22,052 bases of DNA from CAKUIA01 sp034180465 (GTDB lineage: Bacteria; Verrucomicrobiota; Verrucomicrobiia; Opitutales; Intestinicryptomonadaceae): positions 1-22,052 of the forward strand of contig JAXFOH010000111.1 in assembly GCA_034180465.1 (NCBI GenBank). Direction: 5' to 3'. The translations under genes and the position numbers were made by a program. Positions 7,812 through 15,656 of the stretch are shown here, in pieces (the stretch's first letter is position 1; every line of letters begins with the position of its first letter). Under the pieces are notes generated by a model. That model did not search any database and was not told the origin of the DNA. It saw nothing but the letters and a program-made list of their open reading frames with translations.

Positions 7812-10800
7812 TTTAACAAAGCGCGGCGCACAGCTCGAGTCGCTTTTAAAAAAGCGCATTGTTTATCTCGACGGCGCAATGGGCACTTTAATACAAAAGC
7901 GCAAACTCGGCGAAAGCGACTACCGCAGCGCAAAGTTCTACATTCTGCAAAATTCGCAAATAGAGCTTAAGGGCAACGCCGACTTGCTTAATCTTACGCG
8001 CCCCGACGTTTTAAGCGACATATTCGAGTCGTACTATAAGGCGGGTTCCGACATTGTTACAACGTGCACATTCGGCGCAAATTCGGTGGTTCAGGCAGAA
8101 TATAAAACTCAAAGCCTTGTGCGCGAAATGAATATAGAGGGTGTGCGCTTGGCAAAAGAAGCCGCAAAAAAATACTCTACCGAAAATTCTCCAAAATTTG
8201 TGGCGGCTTCAATTGGGCCTATGAACAAATCGGCGTCTATTTCGCCCGATATGGCAGACCCTTCAAAGCGCAGCGTTTCGTTCGACGAGCTTGTTGCGGC
8301 CTACAAAGAGCAAATGACGGCTTTAAAGGAGGCTAAGGCCGACCTATTTTTGCTTGAAACTACTTTCGACGGGCTAAACGCAAAGGCGGCTATTTACGCA
8401 TATTTAGACCTTTTTGAAAACGAGGCCGAACGCATACCCATTGCCGTTAGTATGACGGTTTCCGACGCTTCGGGCAGAATTTTAAGCGGGCAGACAATAG
8501 AGGCGTTTTACAATTCAATAGAGCATTGCAACCCCTTGTTTGTGGGGCTTAACTGCTCGCTTGGAGCCGATAAAATGAGGCCCTATATAGAAACGTTCAA
8601 CCGCATAGCAAAGTGCTACACGCACTGCTATCCCAATGCGGGGTTGCCCAACCCGCTTTCGGAATCGGGCTACGACCAAACGCCAGAAATGACTGCAGCC
8701 TATATTGCCGAATACGCTAAAGAAGGTCTTTTAAACGTAATAGGCGGATGCTGCGGGACAACACCCGCGCACATTGCAAAGATAATAGAATATACCAAAG
8801 ATTGTGCGCCGCGAATTCCGCAAAAGGGAGACTTTTCGCTTAGAGTAAGCGGCCTGCAAGAGCTTGTAATACCCGAAAGCAACGCTCCCTTTATTTTGGT
8901 TGGCGAACGCAACAACGTTATGGGTTCGGGCATTTTCAGAAAGGCGATAAAAGAGGGGCGTTATAACGACGCAGTTGCAATTTCGCGCAAGCAGATAGAA
9001 AATGGCGCAAACATAATAGATATAAATTTCGACGAGGCTATGCTAGACGCTGTAGAGTGTATGCGTCACTTTTTGCGTTTGCTGGAAAGCGAGCCAGAAA
9101 TTTCCAAAGTGCCTTTTATGATAGACTCGTCCAATTGGGAGGCATTAAAAGAGGGGCTTAAAAACGTTCAGGGCAAGCCCATTGTAAATTCGCTTAGCCT
9201 TAAAGAGGGCGAAGAAATTTTCCTTAAAAAGGCAAAAGAGGTTAAAAAATTTGGAGCCGCCCTTGTTGTAATGGCGTTCGACGAAAACGGGCAGGCGGCA
9301 ACCAAAGAAGACAAAGTTAGAATTTGTCGGCGCGCATATTCGCTCTTGGTAGACAAAATTGGCTTTAACCCCTGCGACATAATTTTCGACGTAAACGTTC
9401 TTACAATAGGAACGGGCATTATCGAACACAATAATTACGGCAAAAATTTTATAGATGCCGTAAGAGAAATAAAACGGCTTTGCCCGCATTGTAGAACAAG
9501 CGCAGGCGTAAGCAACCTAAGCTTTGCATTTAGGGGCAACAACCCCCTGCGCGAGGCAATGCACAGTGTATTTTTGTTCCACGCAATAAAAGCTGGGCTT
9601 GATATGGGCATTGTGAACGCCGGCGTTTTGCCCCCATACGACTCTATAAAGCCCGAATTAAGGGATCTGCTAGAAGACCTGATTTTCAACAAACGCGCAG
9701 ACGCCACCGAAAGGGTTATGGCAAGAGCCTCCGATTTCCACACCGAAAAAAAGGCGGAAACTACATCAAATAAGCCCCTTACTTTGGAGGAAAAACTGCA
9801 GCATTGCTTTATAGATGGCGACGATTCCAAAATTGCCGAATATGCCGAGGAATATTACGCGCAGCTTAAAGACCCATTGGCGGTTATAGAAGGCCCGCTT
9901 ATGGGGGCTATGAAGGTTGTGGGCAAGCGTTTTGGCGAGGGAAAAATGTTTTTGCCTCAGGTTGTAAAAAGCGCGCGCGTAATGAAAACCGCAGTAGAAA
10001 CTCTAGAAAAATATATGTCGAACAAGTCCGACAACGGCGGCAACGGCAAATTTTTGATAGCCACCGTTAAGGGCGACGTTCACGACATAGGCAAGAACAT
10101 TGTAGCCCTTGTAATGGGCTGCAACAGCTACGCCGTACGCGACTTGGGAGTTATGGTAGACGCCCAAACAATTCTAGACCAAGCCAAAGATTTTAACGCC
10201 GACTTAGTCGGCATGAGCGGTCTTATTACGCCGTCTTTGGCAGAAATGGAAAACACAATAAAGCTTTTCGAGCGCAACGGTATGACCGTTCCCATTGTTG
10301 TGGGCGGGGCTTCAACAAGCGAGCTGCATACGGCCGTAAAGCTTTCCCCGCTATATTCCGGGGCGGTAATGCGCGTTGAAGACGCGTCTACTATGTCGGT
10401 TGCGGCCGCAGACTTAACGGGTAAAAATTCGGCCGAATTTATAGCAAAACTTAAAGAGTCGCAGCGCGTTTTAAGAGAAAACTTTTTGGCAAAAAAAGCC
10501 CATCCGCTTAAAAGCTTGGCGCAGTCGCGTTTAGATGCGCCAAAACATGAGGTGCAAGAACCCGAAATTGACGCCTTCGACGCAAAGTTGTTCGAGCCCG
10601 ACTTTAAAACAATTTTGAAGTATTTGCGCTACGAGCCTTTCTTCGCTGTATGGCACTTTAAGGGCATAACATGCGCAAACTGCTCGGAAAACGAAGAGGC
10701 AAAAAAGCTTTATAAAGATGCCCAAAACGCCCTAAAAGAAATGGCAAAAATTGCAAAGCCCAAGATTGTTGCGGGCGTTTACGCCGCCGAAAAAGCAGGC

Positions 10801-11355
10801 CAAGACGACATTCTTTTAAAAAGCCGATCGGGCAAAACGGAAAAATTGTGCTTTTTTAGAAATCAGGAAAGCCACAATTTGTGCTTGGCCGATTTTGTCG
10901 GCAAAAAAGTGGGCGTATTTGCGCTTACGGCTGGCGGCGAACTTTGGCAAAATGCGCAAAAAATAAAGGAATCGGGCAATGAATACGAATATATGCTTTG
11001 GCATACGCTCAGCGACCGAATTGCCGAGGCTTGCGCCGAATATTTCCATACCGAAATTTTGTGCAACGGTCAGAAGTTCGGCATAAGACCCGCCATAGGC
11101 TATCCGATTTGCCCAGACCACACGCAAAAAACGGAAGCTTTCGAGCTGTTAAACGCAACAGAGCTTGCAAATATTTCGCTTACCGAAAACTATGCAATGA
11201 CTCCGCCTTCCAGCATATGCGCTTTATGGCTGCCCGACAAAACCGCAAAATATTTCGATTTGGGCAAAATTTCCGAAGAACAAATAAAAGATTTTTGCCA
11301 AAGGCGCAAAGTTTCGGCAGAAGTTTTAAAGAAATATCTGGCACTAAGCTTGTAA
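7792..11355 (+). CDS. metH: Cobalamin-dependent methionine synthase MetH
   Basis: The 1187-residue protein carries all four MetH modules. The homocysteine domain (about 1-330) has the zinc cysteines Cys255, Cys320 and Cys321. The methyltetrahydrofolate domain (about 355-615) has VGERNNVMGSG, DINFDE and MIDSS. The cobalamin cap and Rossmann domain follow, with GDVHDIG and lower axial ligand His764. The C-terminal S-adenosylmethionine reactivation domain ends with RPAIGYPICPDH. It transfers the methyl group of methyl-folate to homocysteine through B12. Unusual points are Asn instead of Thr in the GERTNV motif and a shortened reactivation domain. The start overlaps the hprK end by 20 nt; no later in-frame ATG precedes the conserved LDGAMGT. 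rodA begins on the last base of the stop codon. Confidence 0.95.
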   Translation: MAKTICSLTKRGAQLESLLKKRIVYLDGAMGTLIQKRKLGESDYRSAKFYILQNSQIELKGNADLLNLTRPDVLSDIFESYYKAGSDIVTTCTFGANSVVQAEYKTQSLVREMNIEGVRLAKEAAKKYSTENSPKFVAASIGPMNKSASISPDMADPSKRSVSFDELVAAYKEQMTALKEAKADLFLLETTFDGLNAKAAIYAYLDLFENEAERIPIAVSMTVSDASGRILSGQTIEAFYNSIEHCNPLFVGLNCSLGADKMRPYIETFNRIAKCYTHCYPNAGLPNPLSESGYDQTPEMTAAYIAEYAKEGLLNVIGGCCGTTPAHIAKIIEYTKDCAPRIPQKGDFSLRVSGLQELVIPESNAPFILVGERNNVMGSGIFRKAIKEGRYNDAVAISRKQIENGANIIDINFDEAMLDAVECMRHFLRLLESEPEISKVPFMIDSSNWEALKEGLKNVQGKPIVNSLSLKEGEEIFLKKAKEVKKFGAALVVMAFDENGQAATKEDKVRICRRAYSLLVDKIGFNPCDIIFDVNVLTIGTGIIEHNNYGKNFIDAVREIKRLCPHCRTSAGVSNLSFAFRGNNPLREAMHSVFLFHAIKAGLDMGIVNAGVLPPYDSIKPELRDLLEDLIFNKRADATERVMARASDFHTEKKAETTSNKPLTLEEKLQHCFIDGDDSKIAEYAEEYYAQLKDPLAVIEGPLMGAMKVVGKRFGEGKMFLPQVVKSARVMKTAVETLEKYMSNKSDNGGNGKFLIATVKGDVHDIGKNIVALVMGCNSYAVRDLGVMVDAQTILDQAKDFNADLVGMSGLITPSLAEMENTIKLFERNGMTVPIVVGGASTSELHTAVKLSPLYSGAVMRVEDASTMSVAAADLTGKNSAEFIAKLKESQRVLRENFLAKKAHPLKSLAQSRLDAPKHEVQEPEIDAFDAKLFEPDFKTILKYLRYEPFFAVWHFKGITCANCSENEEAKKLYKDAQNALKEMAKIAKPKIVAGVYAAEKAGQDDILLKSRSGKTEKLCFFRNQESHNLCLADFVGKKVGVFALTAGGELWQNAQKIKESGNEYEYMLWHTLSDRIAEACAEYFHTEILCNGQKFGIRPAIGYPICPDHTQKTEAFELLNATELANISLTENYAMTPPSSICALWLPDKTAKYFDLGKISEEQIKDFCQRRKVSAEVLKKYLALSL

Positions 11356-12650
11356 TGAAATATAACCACCAAATGCAAAAGTCGCTTAAAGAGTCGAATT
11401 TAAAGTTCGACTTTGTTACGCCTATTTTTCTTTTGCTTTTGGCTTTTATGGGAATTTCGTTCATATATTCAGCGCAATGCTATAATATCGACGAAGTTCC
11501 GTTTTTTAGGCAGTTTTGGCTTAGACAGATTTTCTTTGTGATTTTGGGCAGCGGCGTTTACCTGTGGCTTGCTTTTACCGACTACGAAGTTTTGATGCGG
11601 CATGCAAACTTTATATATGTTGCAGCCATTTGTTTATTGCTACCGCTTGCTATACAAGAACATACGCCCATAAAATTTCCGCTTGTGCAAAGCCGTTTCA
11701 ACGCAACTAGGTGGATAAACTTTTCGATATTTTCGCTTCAGCCGTCGGAATTGGCAAAAATAGGCACGCTTGTTATGCTAGCTTCGATATTTGCAAGGGC
11801 AAAAATATCTAAAGGGTCGTTAAAATCTTTCTCGAAAGTAATTTTTAGGGTTTCGGCGGTATTTTTTATACCAATTTTGTTGATTTTTTTGCAACCCGAC
11901 TTAGGCTCTACACTTGTTTTTCCACCAATGTTAATTTCAATGCTATATCTGTCGAAACTTCCGAAAAAAGTGTATTGGTACGGCACCGTTATAGGCGTGC
12001 CGCTGCTAGTACTTTTTATCGGGGCTTTGTGGATAGATATTTCCGGCTATTCGTCTTTCCTAAAAAATACAAATATGTCGGCTATTGCTTCGGCATCGCA
12101 AAACGCATACGGTTTAAGTGGCGATTCTCTATTGCCGCTAAAAGACTATCAACGAAACCGAATATTGTCGTTCTTTGCCCCCGAGGTTGTAGACCCTAAA
12201 GGACAGGGTGTAAGTTGGAATTACCGTCAAAGTTTAATTGCGGTAGGCAGCGGTGCCCTTACCGGCAAAGGCCACGCAGAGGGTACTCAGGCAAAGCTCG
12301 GCTATTTGCCCAGCGATGTTGCCTATAACGACTTTATTTTTTCGGTTTTGGCCGAAGAATCGGGCTTTATTGGCGGAATAAGCGCAATATTTCTATTGTC
12401 AGGCGCAGTTTTCGGGTGTCTTAGGGCCGCCGCATGCTCGCGCGACATGTTCGGTTGCTATTTGTCGGTGGGAACCGCCGCCATAATATCAACACATATA
12501 TTTATCAACGTCGGAATGACCATAGGCATTATGCCTATTACCGGTCTTCCGCTGCCGATGTTAAGTTACGGCGGAACCTTTATTTTAACCTGCGGGATAC
12601 TGTTTGGCATTGTGCAAAGCGTTTATAGGCACAGCCAATCGTATGCTTAG
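11355..12650 (+). CDS. rodA: Rod shape-determining SEDS peptidoglycan polymerase RodA
   Basis: The 431-residue polytopic protein has about ten membrane helices and the SEDS signature regions: QPSELAK after the third or fourth helix, QPDLGS, RNRILSFF, SGALTGKG, LAEESGF and PMLSYGG near the end. The pattern GIMPITGLPLPMLSYGG fits RodA better than FtsW. RodA polymerises glycan strands with a class B PBP in the elongasome. A longer open frame from 10998 exists, but its first part lies antisense-free inside metH in another frame and gives no family-like sequence. The ATG at 11355, overlapping the metH stop as TAATG, yields the expected N-terminus. No mreBCD or pbp2 gene is in the window; those may lie elsewhere. 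Confidence 0.93.
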   Translation: MKYNHQMQKSLKESNLKFDFVTPIFLLLLAFMGISFIYSAQCYNIDEVPFFRQFWLRQIFFVILGSGVYLWLAFTDYEVLMRHANFIYVAAICLLLPLAIQEHTPIKFPLVQSRFNATRWINFSIFSLQPSELAKIGTLVMLASIFARAKISKGSLKSFSKVIFRVSAVFFIPILLIFLQPDLGSTLVFPPMLISMLYLSKLPKKVYWYGTVIGVPLLVLFIGALWIDISGYSSFLKNTNMSAIASASQNAYGLSGDSLLPLKDYQRNRILSFFAPEVVDPKGQGVSWNYRQSLIAVGSGALTGKGHAEGTQAKLGYLPSDVAYNDFIFSVLAEESGFIGGISAIFLLSGAVFGCLRAAACSRDMFGCYLSVGTAAIISTHIFINVGMTIGIMPITGLPLPMLSYGGTFILTCGILFGIVQSVYRHSQSYA

Positions 12651-12670
12651 GCTAAAATATGGGCTTCGTC

Positions 12671-12690
12671 TTAGATTGAGACTAATCTAA
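12671..12690 (+). promoter_or_regulatory. Inverted repeat ending on the rng start codon
   Basis: TTAGATT (12671-12677) and AATCTAA (12684-12690) are perfect reverse complements around the 6-nt spacer GAGACT. The last base of the right arm is the A of the rng ATG. Folding in mRNA would occlude the start site; in DNA it could be an operator. A TAAAAT at 12653-12658 upstream could act as a -10 element, placing the repeat at the extreme 5' end of a short leader. Confidence 0.4.
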
Positions 12691-14432
12691 TGAAAGAAGA
12701 ACAAGTTATACAAAAAACAAGCAAAATTGAAGAGGAACTTACGCAAAAACCCCATGAGGTTAACGTAGATCCCGTTCCCGTAGAACAGTTGAACGCCGAA
12801 GCAAAACTTAGGGCAAGAAAGCGTCCGCTGCTCGAAAAGATTATCAGACTTTTAAAACGCGACGAGTCTCCGTATAGAGAGCTTGTAATAAATGTTGAAC
12901 CCCACGAAACAAGGGTGGTTTTGCTTGAAAACGGCGTTATGCAAAAGTTTGAAACCGAACGCAAGGGCGACGAAAGCCTTGTAGGCGCAATCTTTAAGGG
13001 CAAAATTCAAAATCTGGAGGCCGGCTTAAAGGCGGCCTTTGTAGACATTGGTCAGCAAAAGAACGCATTTTTGCACTATTGGGATATTTTCCCCTCTGCC
13101 ACCGACAATTCCTACGAAGTTGTGCGCGAAAACCGCAGCAAAGAGCAAAAAAAGCAGGCTGGCAAGCTTTCGGCAAAAGATATTCCCGAAAAGTTTCCCA
13201 TTGGCACAGATATTGTTGTTCAAATAACCAAAACGCAAATAGGCACAAAAGGCCCAAGGGTTACAACAAACATTGCAATTCCTGGCCGCTACTTGGTTCT
13301 TATGCCATATGTCGGTCAATGCGGTATTTCGCGCAAGATAGAAGATAAGCGCGAGCGCGACCGCATAAAGAAAATCTTGAAGTCTATGAAAATTCCCGAA
13401 GGTATGGGCGTTATTGTCCGCACGGCGGGTCAGGGCAAGCGTTGGACATACTTTGTTCGCGACTTGAACATTTTGCTTAAAACTTGGAAACAAATTCAGC
13501 AAAAGATTGAGACCGAAAAGAACCCATGCATTTTGTATAAGGAACCCGATTTGGTTGAACGTACTTTGAGGGACTTTTTAACCGAAGAGACCGACAGAAT
13601 TCTTATAGACGACAAAGAAGAGTACGAAAAAATGCTCGAATCGGTCTCGGATATATCGGGCAGGGCAAGGTCTAAAATAAGCCTGTTTAAGGAAAACATT
13701 CCGATTTTTGAAAGATACAACATTGAAAAGCAAATTGCCCAGACTTTCCAAAGAAGGGTTGCGTTGCCTTCGGGCGGCGAAATCGTTATAGAGGAAACCG
13801 AGGCGCTAACTGCGATAGACGTTAATACCGGCGGACACAAGGGAACAAGTGCCGACGGCAAGGATTTTATTGTTCAGGCGAACATAGAGGCTGTTAAAGA
13901 GGCTGCGCGTCAGGTAAGGTTAAGGAATATTGGCGGGCTTATAATTATAGACTCCGTTGATATGAAAAGCCGCAAAGACCGCCAGCTTGTATACAAAACC
14001 CTTAAAGACGAAATGGACAAAGACAAGGCAAAGAGCCACGTTCTGCCCATTTCGCAACTCGGCATTTTGCAGATGACAAGGCAACGCCACCATATGAGCA
14101 ACGCAAGCAGCATTTACACGGCTTGCCCCTATTGCTCAGGCAGGGGTCTTGTAAAAAGCACAATTACCGTATGTTCGGAAATTCAGCGCAAAATTTTGTC
14201 GGCAGCCCGTAATTTAAGGAATGCCAACAGCGCCTTTCCCGCCGACAAAGAGATTTCCATGCTTGTTATGCTAAATCCCGAAAATCTTAAAAGATTGCAA
14301 ACCGAAGACTACGAATATTTGGCTGGGCTTGAAAAGGAATATAACCTAAAGCTTACATTTAGGGCCGATCCTTCCTTCCACGTCGAAAATTTCCGCATTC
14401 TCGACGCCGAAAGCGGCAAAGTGCTTAAGTAG
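12690..14432 (+). CDS. rng: Ribonuclease E/G family endoribonuclease
   Basis: The 580-residue protein matches RNase G/E. An N-terminal segment rich in Lys and Glu (about 1-65) precedes the S1-containing catalytic domain (IFKGKIQNLEAGLKAAFVDIG). Catalytic aspartates are Asp377 in TAIDVNTG and Asp421 in IIIDSVDM, and the zinc-link motif CPYC sits at 479-482. The protein ends shortly after the small domain, without the long scaffold tail of E. coli RNase E, so it is closer in build to RNase G. It would cleave single-stranded RNA with 5'-end preference in rRNA maturation and mRNA decay. Neighbours are rodA upstream (39-nt gap with an inverted repeat) and tlyA 2 nt downstream. RNase G next to cell-shape genes is a recurrent arrangement in bacteria. 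Confidence 0.93.
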   Translation: MKEEQVIQKTSKIEEELTQKPHEVNVDPVPVEQLNAEAKLRARKRPLLEKIIRLLKRDESPYRELVINVEPHETRVVLLENGVMQKFETERKGDESLVGAIFKGKIQNLEAGLKAAFVDIGQQKNAFLHYWDIFPSATDNSYEVVRENRSKEQKKQAGKLSAKDIPEKFPIGTDIVVQITKTQIGTKGPRVTTNIAIPGRYLVLMPYVGQCGISRKIEDKRERDRIKKILKSMKIPEGMGVIVRTAGQGKRWTYFVRDLNILLKTWKQIQQKIETEKNPCILYKEPDLVERTLRDFLTEETDRILIDDKEEYEKMLESVSDISGRARSKISLFKENIPIFERYNIEKQIAQTFQRRVALPSGGEIVIEETEALTAIDVNTGGHKGTSADGKDFIVQANIEAVKEAARQVRLRNIGGLIIIDSVDMKSRKDRQLVYKTLKDEMDKDKAKSHVLPISQLGILQMTRQRHHMSNASSIYTACPYCSGRGLVKSTITVCSEIQRKILSAARNLRNANSAFPADKEISMLVMLNPENLKRLQTEDYEYLAGLEKEYNLKLTFRADPSFHVENFRILDAESGKVLK

Positions 14433-14434
14433 CA

Positions 14435-15190
14435 ATGAAAAGGGCCGACGAGCTTTTGCTTGAACTTGGGCTTGCCCAAAGCAGGTCTAAAGCTCGCGCC
14501 CTTATCGAAGAAAACGCCGTATTTTGCGACGGCGTTTTAGTCGACAAACCATCGCGCAAGATTGCCGAAACTTCTAAAATTTCGGTAAATGAAAACGCGC
14601 AAATACTAAAATATGTTTCGCGCGGGGGGCTAAAGCTTGAAAAGCTTTTAGACTATTGCTCGATTTCGGTAGACGGGCTAAACGCGCTGGACGCCGGGGC
14701 GTCTACAGGCGGCTTTACAGACTGCCTTTTACAGCGCAACGCAAGGCAGGTTTTGTGTGTAGACGTAGGCTCTATGCAGCTCCACGAAAAGCTGCTTGGC
14801 GACAAACGCGTTACGAATTTGGAAAAAACCGATATACGCACTCTTACTTTGCAAAATACCCCGAATGCGCCTTTCGATATAATAGTGGGCGACCTGTCGT
14901 TTATTTCGCTTGAAAAGGTGCTGGAGGTTTTATGGGCACTGCTTAAAAATAAGGGCAAGCTTCTTTGTTTGGTAAAACCGCAGTTCGAGGCCGACAAGAC
15001 GCTTATGCGCAAAAACAAGGGCGTGCTAAGAGACGAAGCCGAGCGCGAAAAATGCCTGCTTAAGATAGAAAATTTTGTGCGCAAAACCCTTGTTCATTCG
15101 AAGATAATAGGGGTATGCGAGTCTCCCATTTTAGGGGGCGACGGCAACAAGGAATTTTTGATTGCTGTTTTAAAAGACGAAACTTTGTAG
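14435..15190 (+). CDS. tlyA: TlyA family rRNA 2'-O-methyltransferase (S4 plus FtsJ-like)
   Basis: The 251-residue protein begins with an S4 RNA-binding domain (about 1-60, MKRADELLLELGLAQSR at the start). It continues with an FtsJ-like methyltransferase fold. VSRGGLKLEKLL lies at the junction and the S-adenosylmethionine loop DAGASTGGFTDC starts at Asp86; DLSFISLEKVL is also typical. Characterised TlyA proteins methylate cytidine 2'-OH groups in 16S and 23S rRNA and influence capreomycin sensitivity; some homologues were called hemolysins. It starts 2 nt after rng, so both are likely on one mRNA, joining two RNA-maturation functions. No terminator is evident after it. Confidence 0.92.
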   Translation: MKRADELLLELGLAQSRSKARALIEENAVFCDGVLVDKPSRKIAETSKISVNENAQILKYVSRGGLKLEKLLDYCSISVDGLNALDAGASTGGFTDCLLQRNARQVLCVDVGSMQLHEKLLGDKRVTNLEKTDIRTLTLQNTPNAPFDIIVGDLSFISLEKVLEVLWALLKNKGKLLCLVKPQFEADKTLMRKNKGVLRDEAEREKCLLKIENFVRKTLVHSKIIGVCESPILGGDGNKEFLIAVLKDETL

Positions 15191-15252
15191 TCCGAAAAAT
15201 GGCGCTTTAAAAAATTCCGCAAACTTCCGATTTGAAAGGCGAAGGGTTTTAT

Positions 15253-15576
15253 ATGGAAAAAATGGAAGAATCGGAAGTTTTGGATTTTAAAAATTCGGTG
15301 GAATACGAATTCGACAGTATTGTTAGCCGCCGCGTTTTTGATAAAAATTCGGGAACAATAACGCTTTTTTCTTTCGATAAAGGCCAAAGGCTAAGCCCGC
15401 ACAGCGCGCCCTTCGACGCGCTTTTGCAGGTTTTAGACGGGCGCGCCGAAATTGTGATAGGCAAAAAATCGCTTTCGCTAAAAAGCGGCGAATCGGTTAT
15501 TATGCCCGCAAACATAACCCATTCGGTATATGCCGTAGAGCCGTTTAAAATGCAGCTTACAATGCTTAAAAACTAA
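15253..15576 (+). CDS. Small single-domain cupin protein
   Basis: The 107-residue protein is a single cupin barrel. It has LSPHSAPFDALLQVLDG (His50), IVIG, LKSGESVIMPANITHSV (His90) and ends FKMQLTMLKN. The two histidines are in the positions of cupin metal ligands, although the first motif lacks the usual second His and Glu. This group is common as a stand-alone protein of unproven function, and I assign no reaction. The ATG at 15253 is preferred to a TTG at 15232 because GAAGGG lies 6 nt upstream (15241-15246). It lies 62 nt after tlyA and 8 nt before the first possible start of the folate gene. Confidence 0.8.
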   Translation: MEKMEESEVLDFKNSVEYEFDSIVSRRVFDKNSGTITLFSFDKGQRLSPHSAPFDALLQVLDGRAEIVIGKKSLSLKSGESVIMPANITHSVYAVEPFKMQLTMLKN

Positions 15577-15656
15577 ATTTTTTAATGCGGAAAAATGCCG
15601 CGTTATATATATTTTTGTTGAGGGCAAAAATTTTGGGCATATCGTATCTGCCTTGT

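Noticed and set aside
9145..9830. Long antisense frames inside metH
   Set aside because: They mirror the codon pattern of metH, carry no recognisable domain and lack initiation signals. The same holds for antisense frames in recJ, rng and secDF.
10998..11354. Upstream extension of the rodA reading frame
   Set aside because: It overlaps the conserved C-terminus of metH in another frame and encodes a basic, Arg-rich sequence unlike RodA; the ATG at 11355 gives the family N-terminus.
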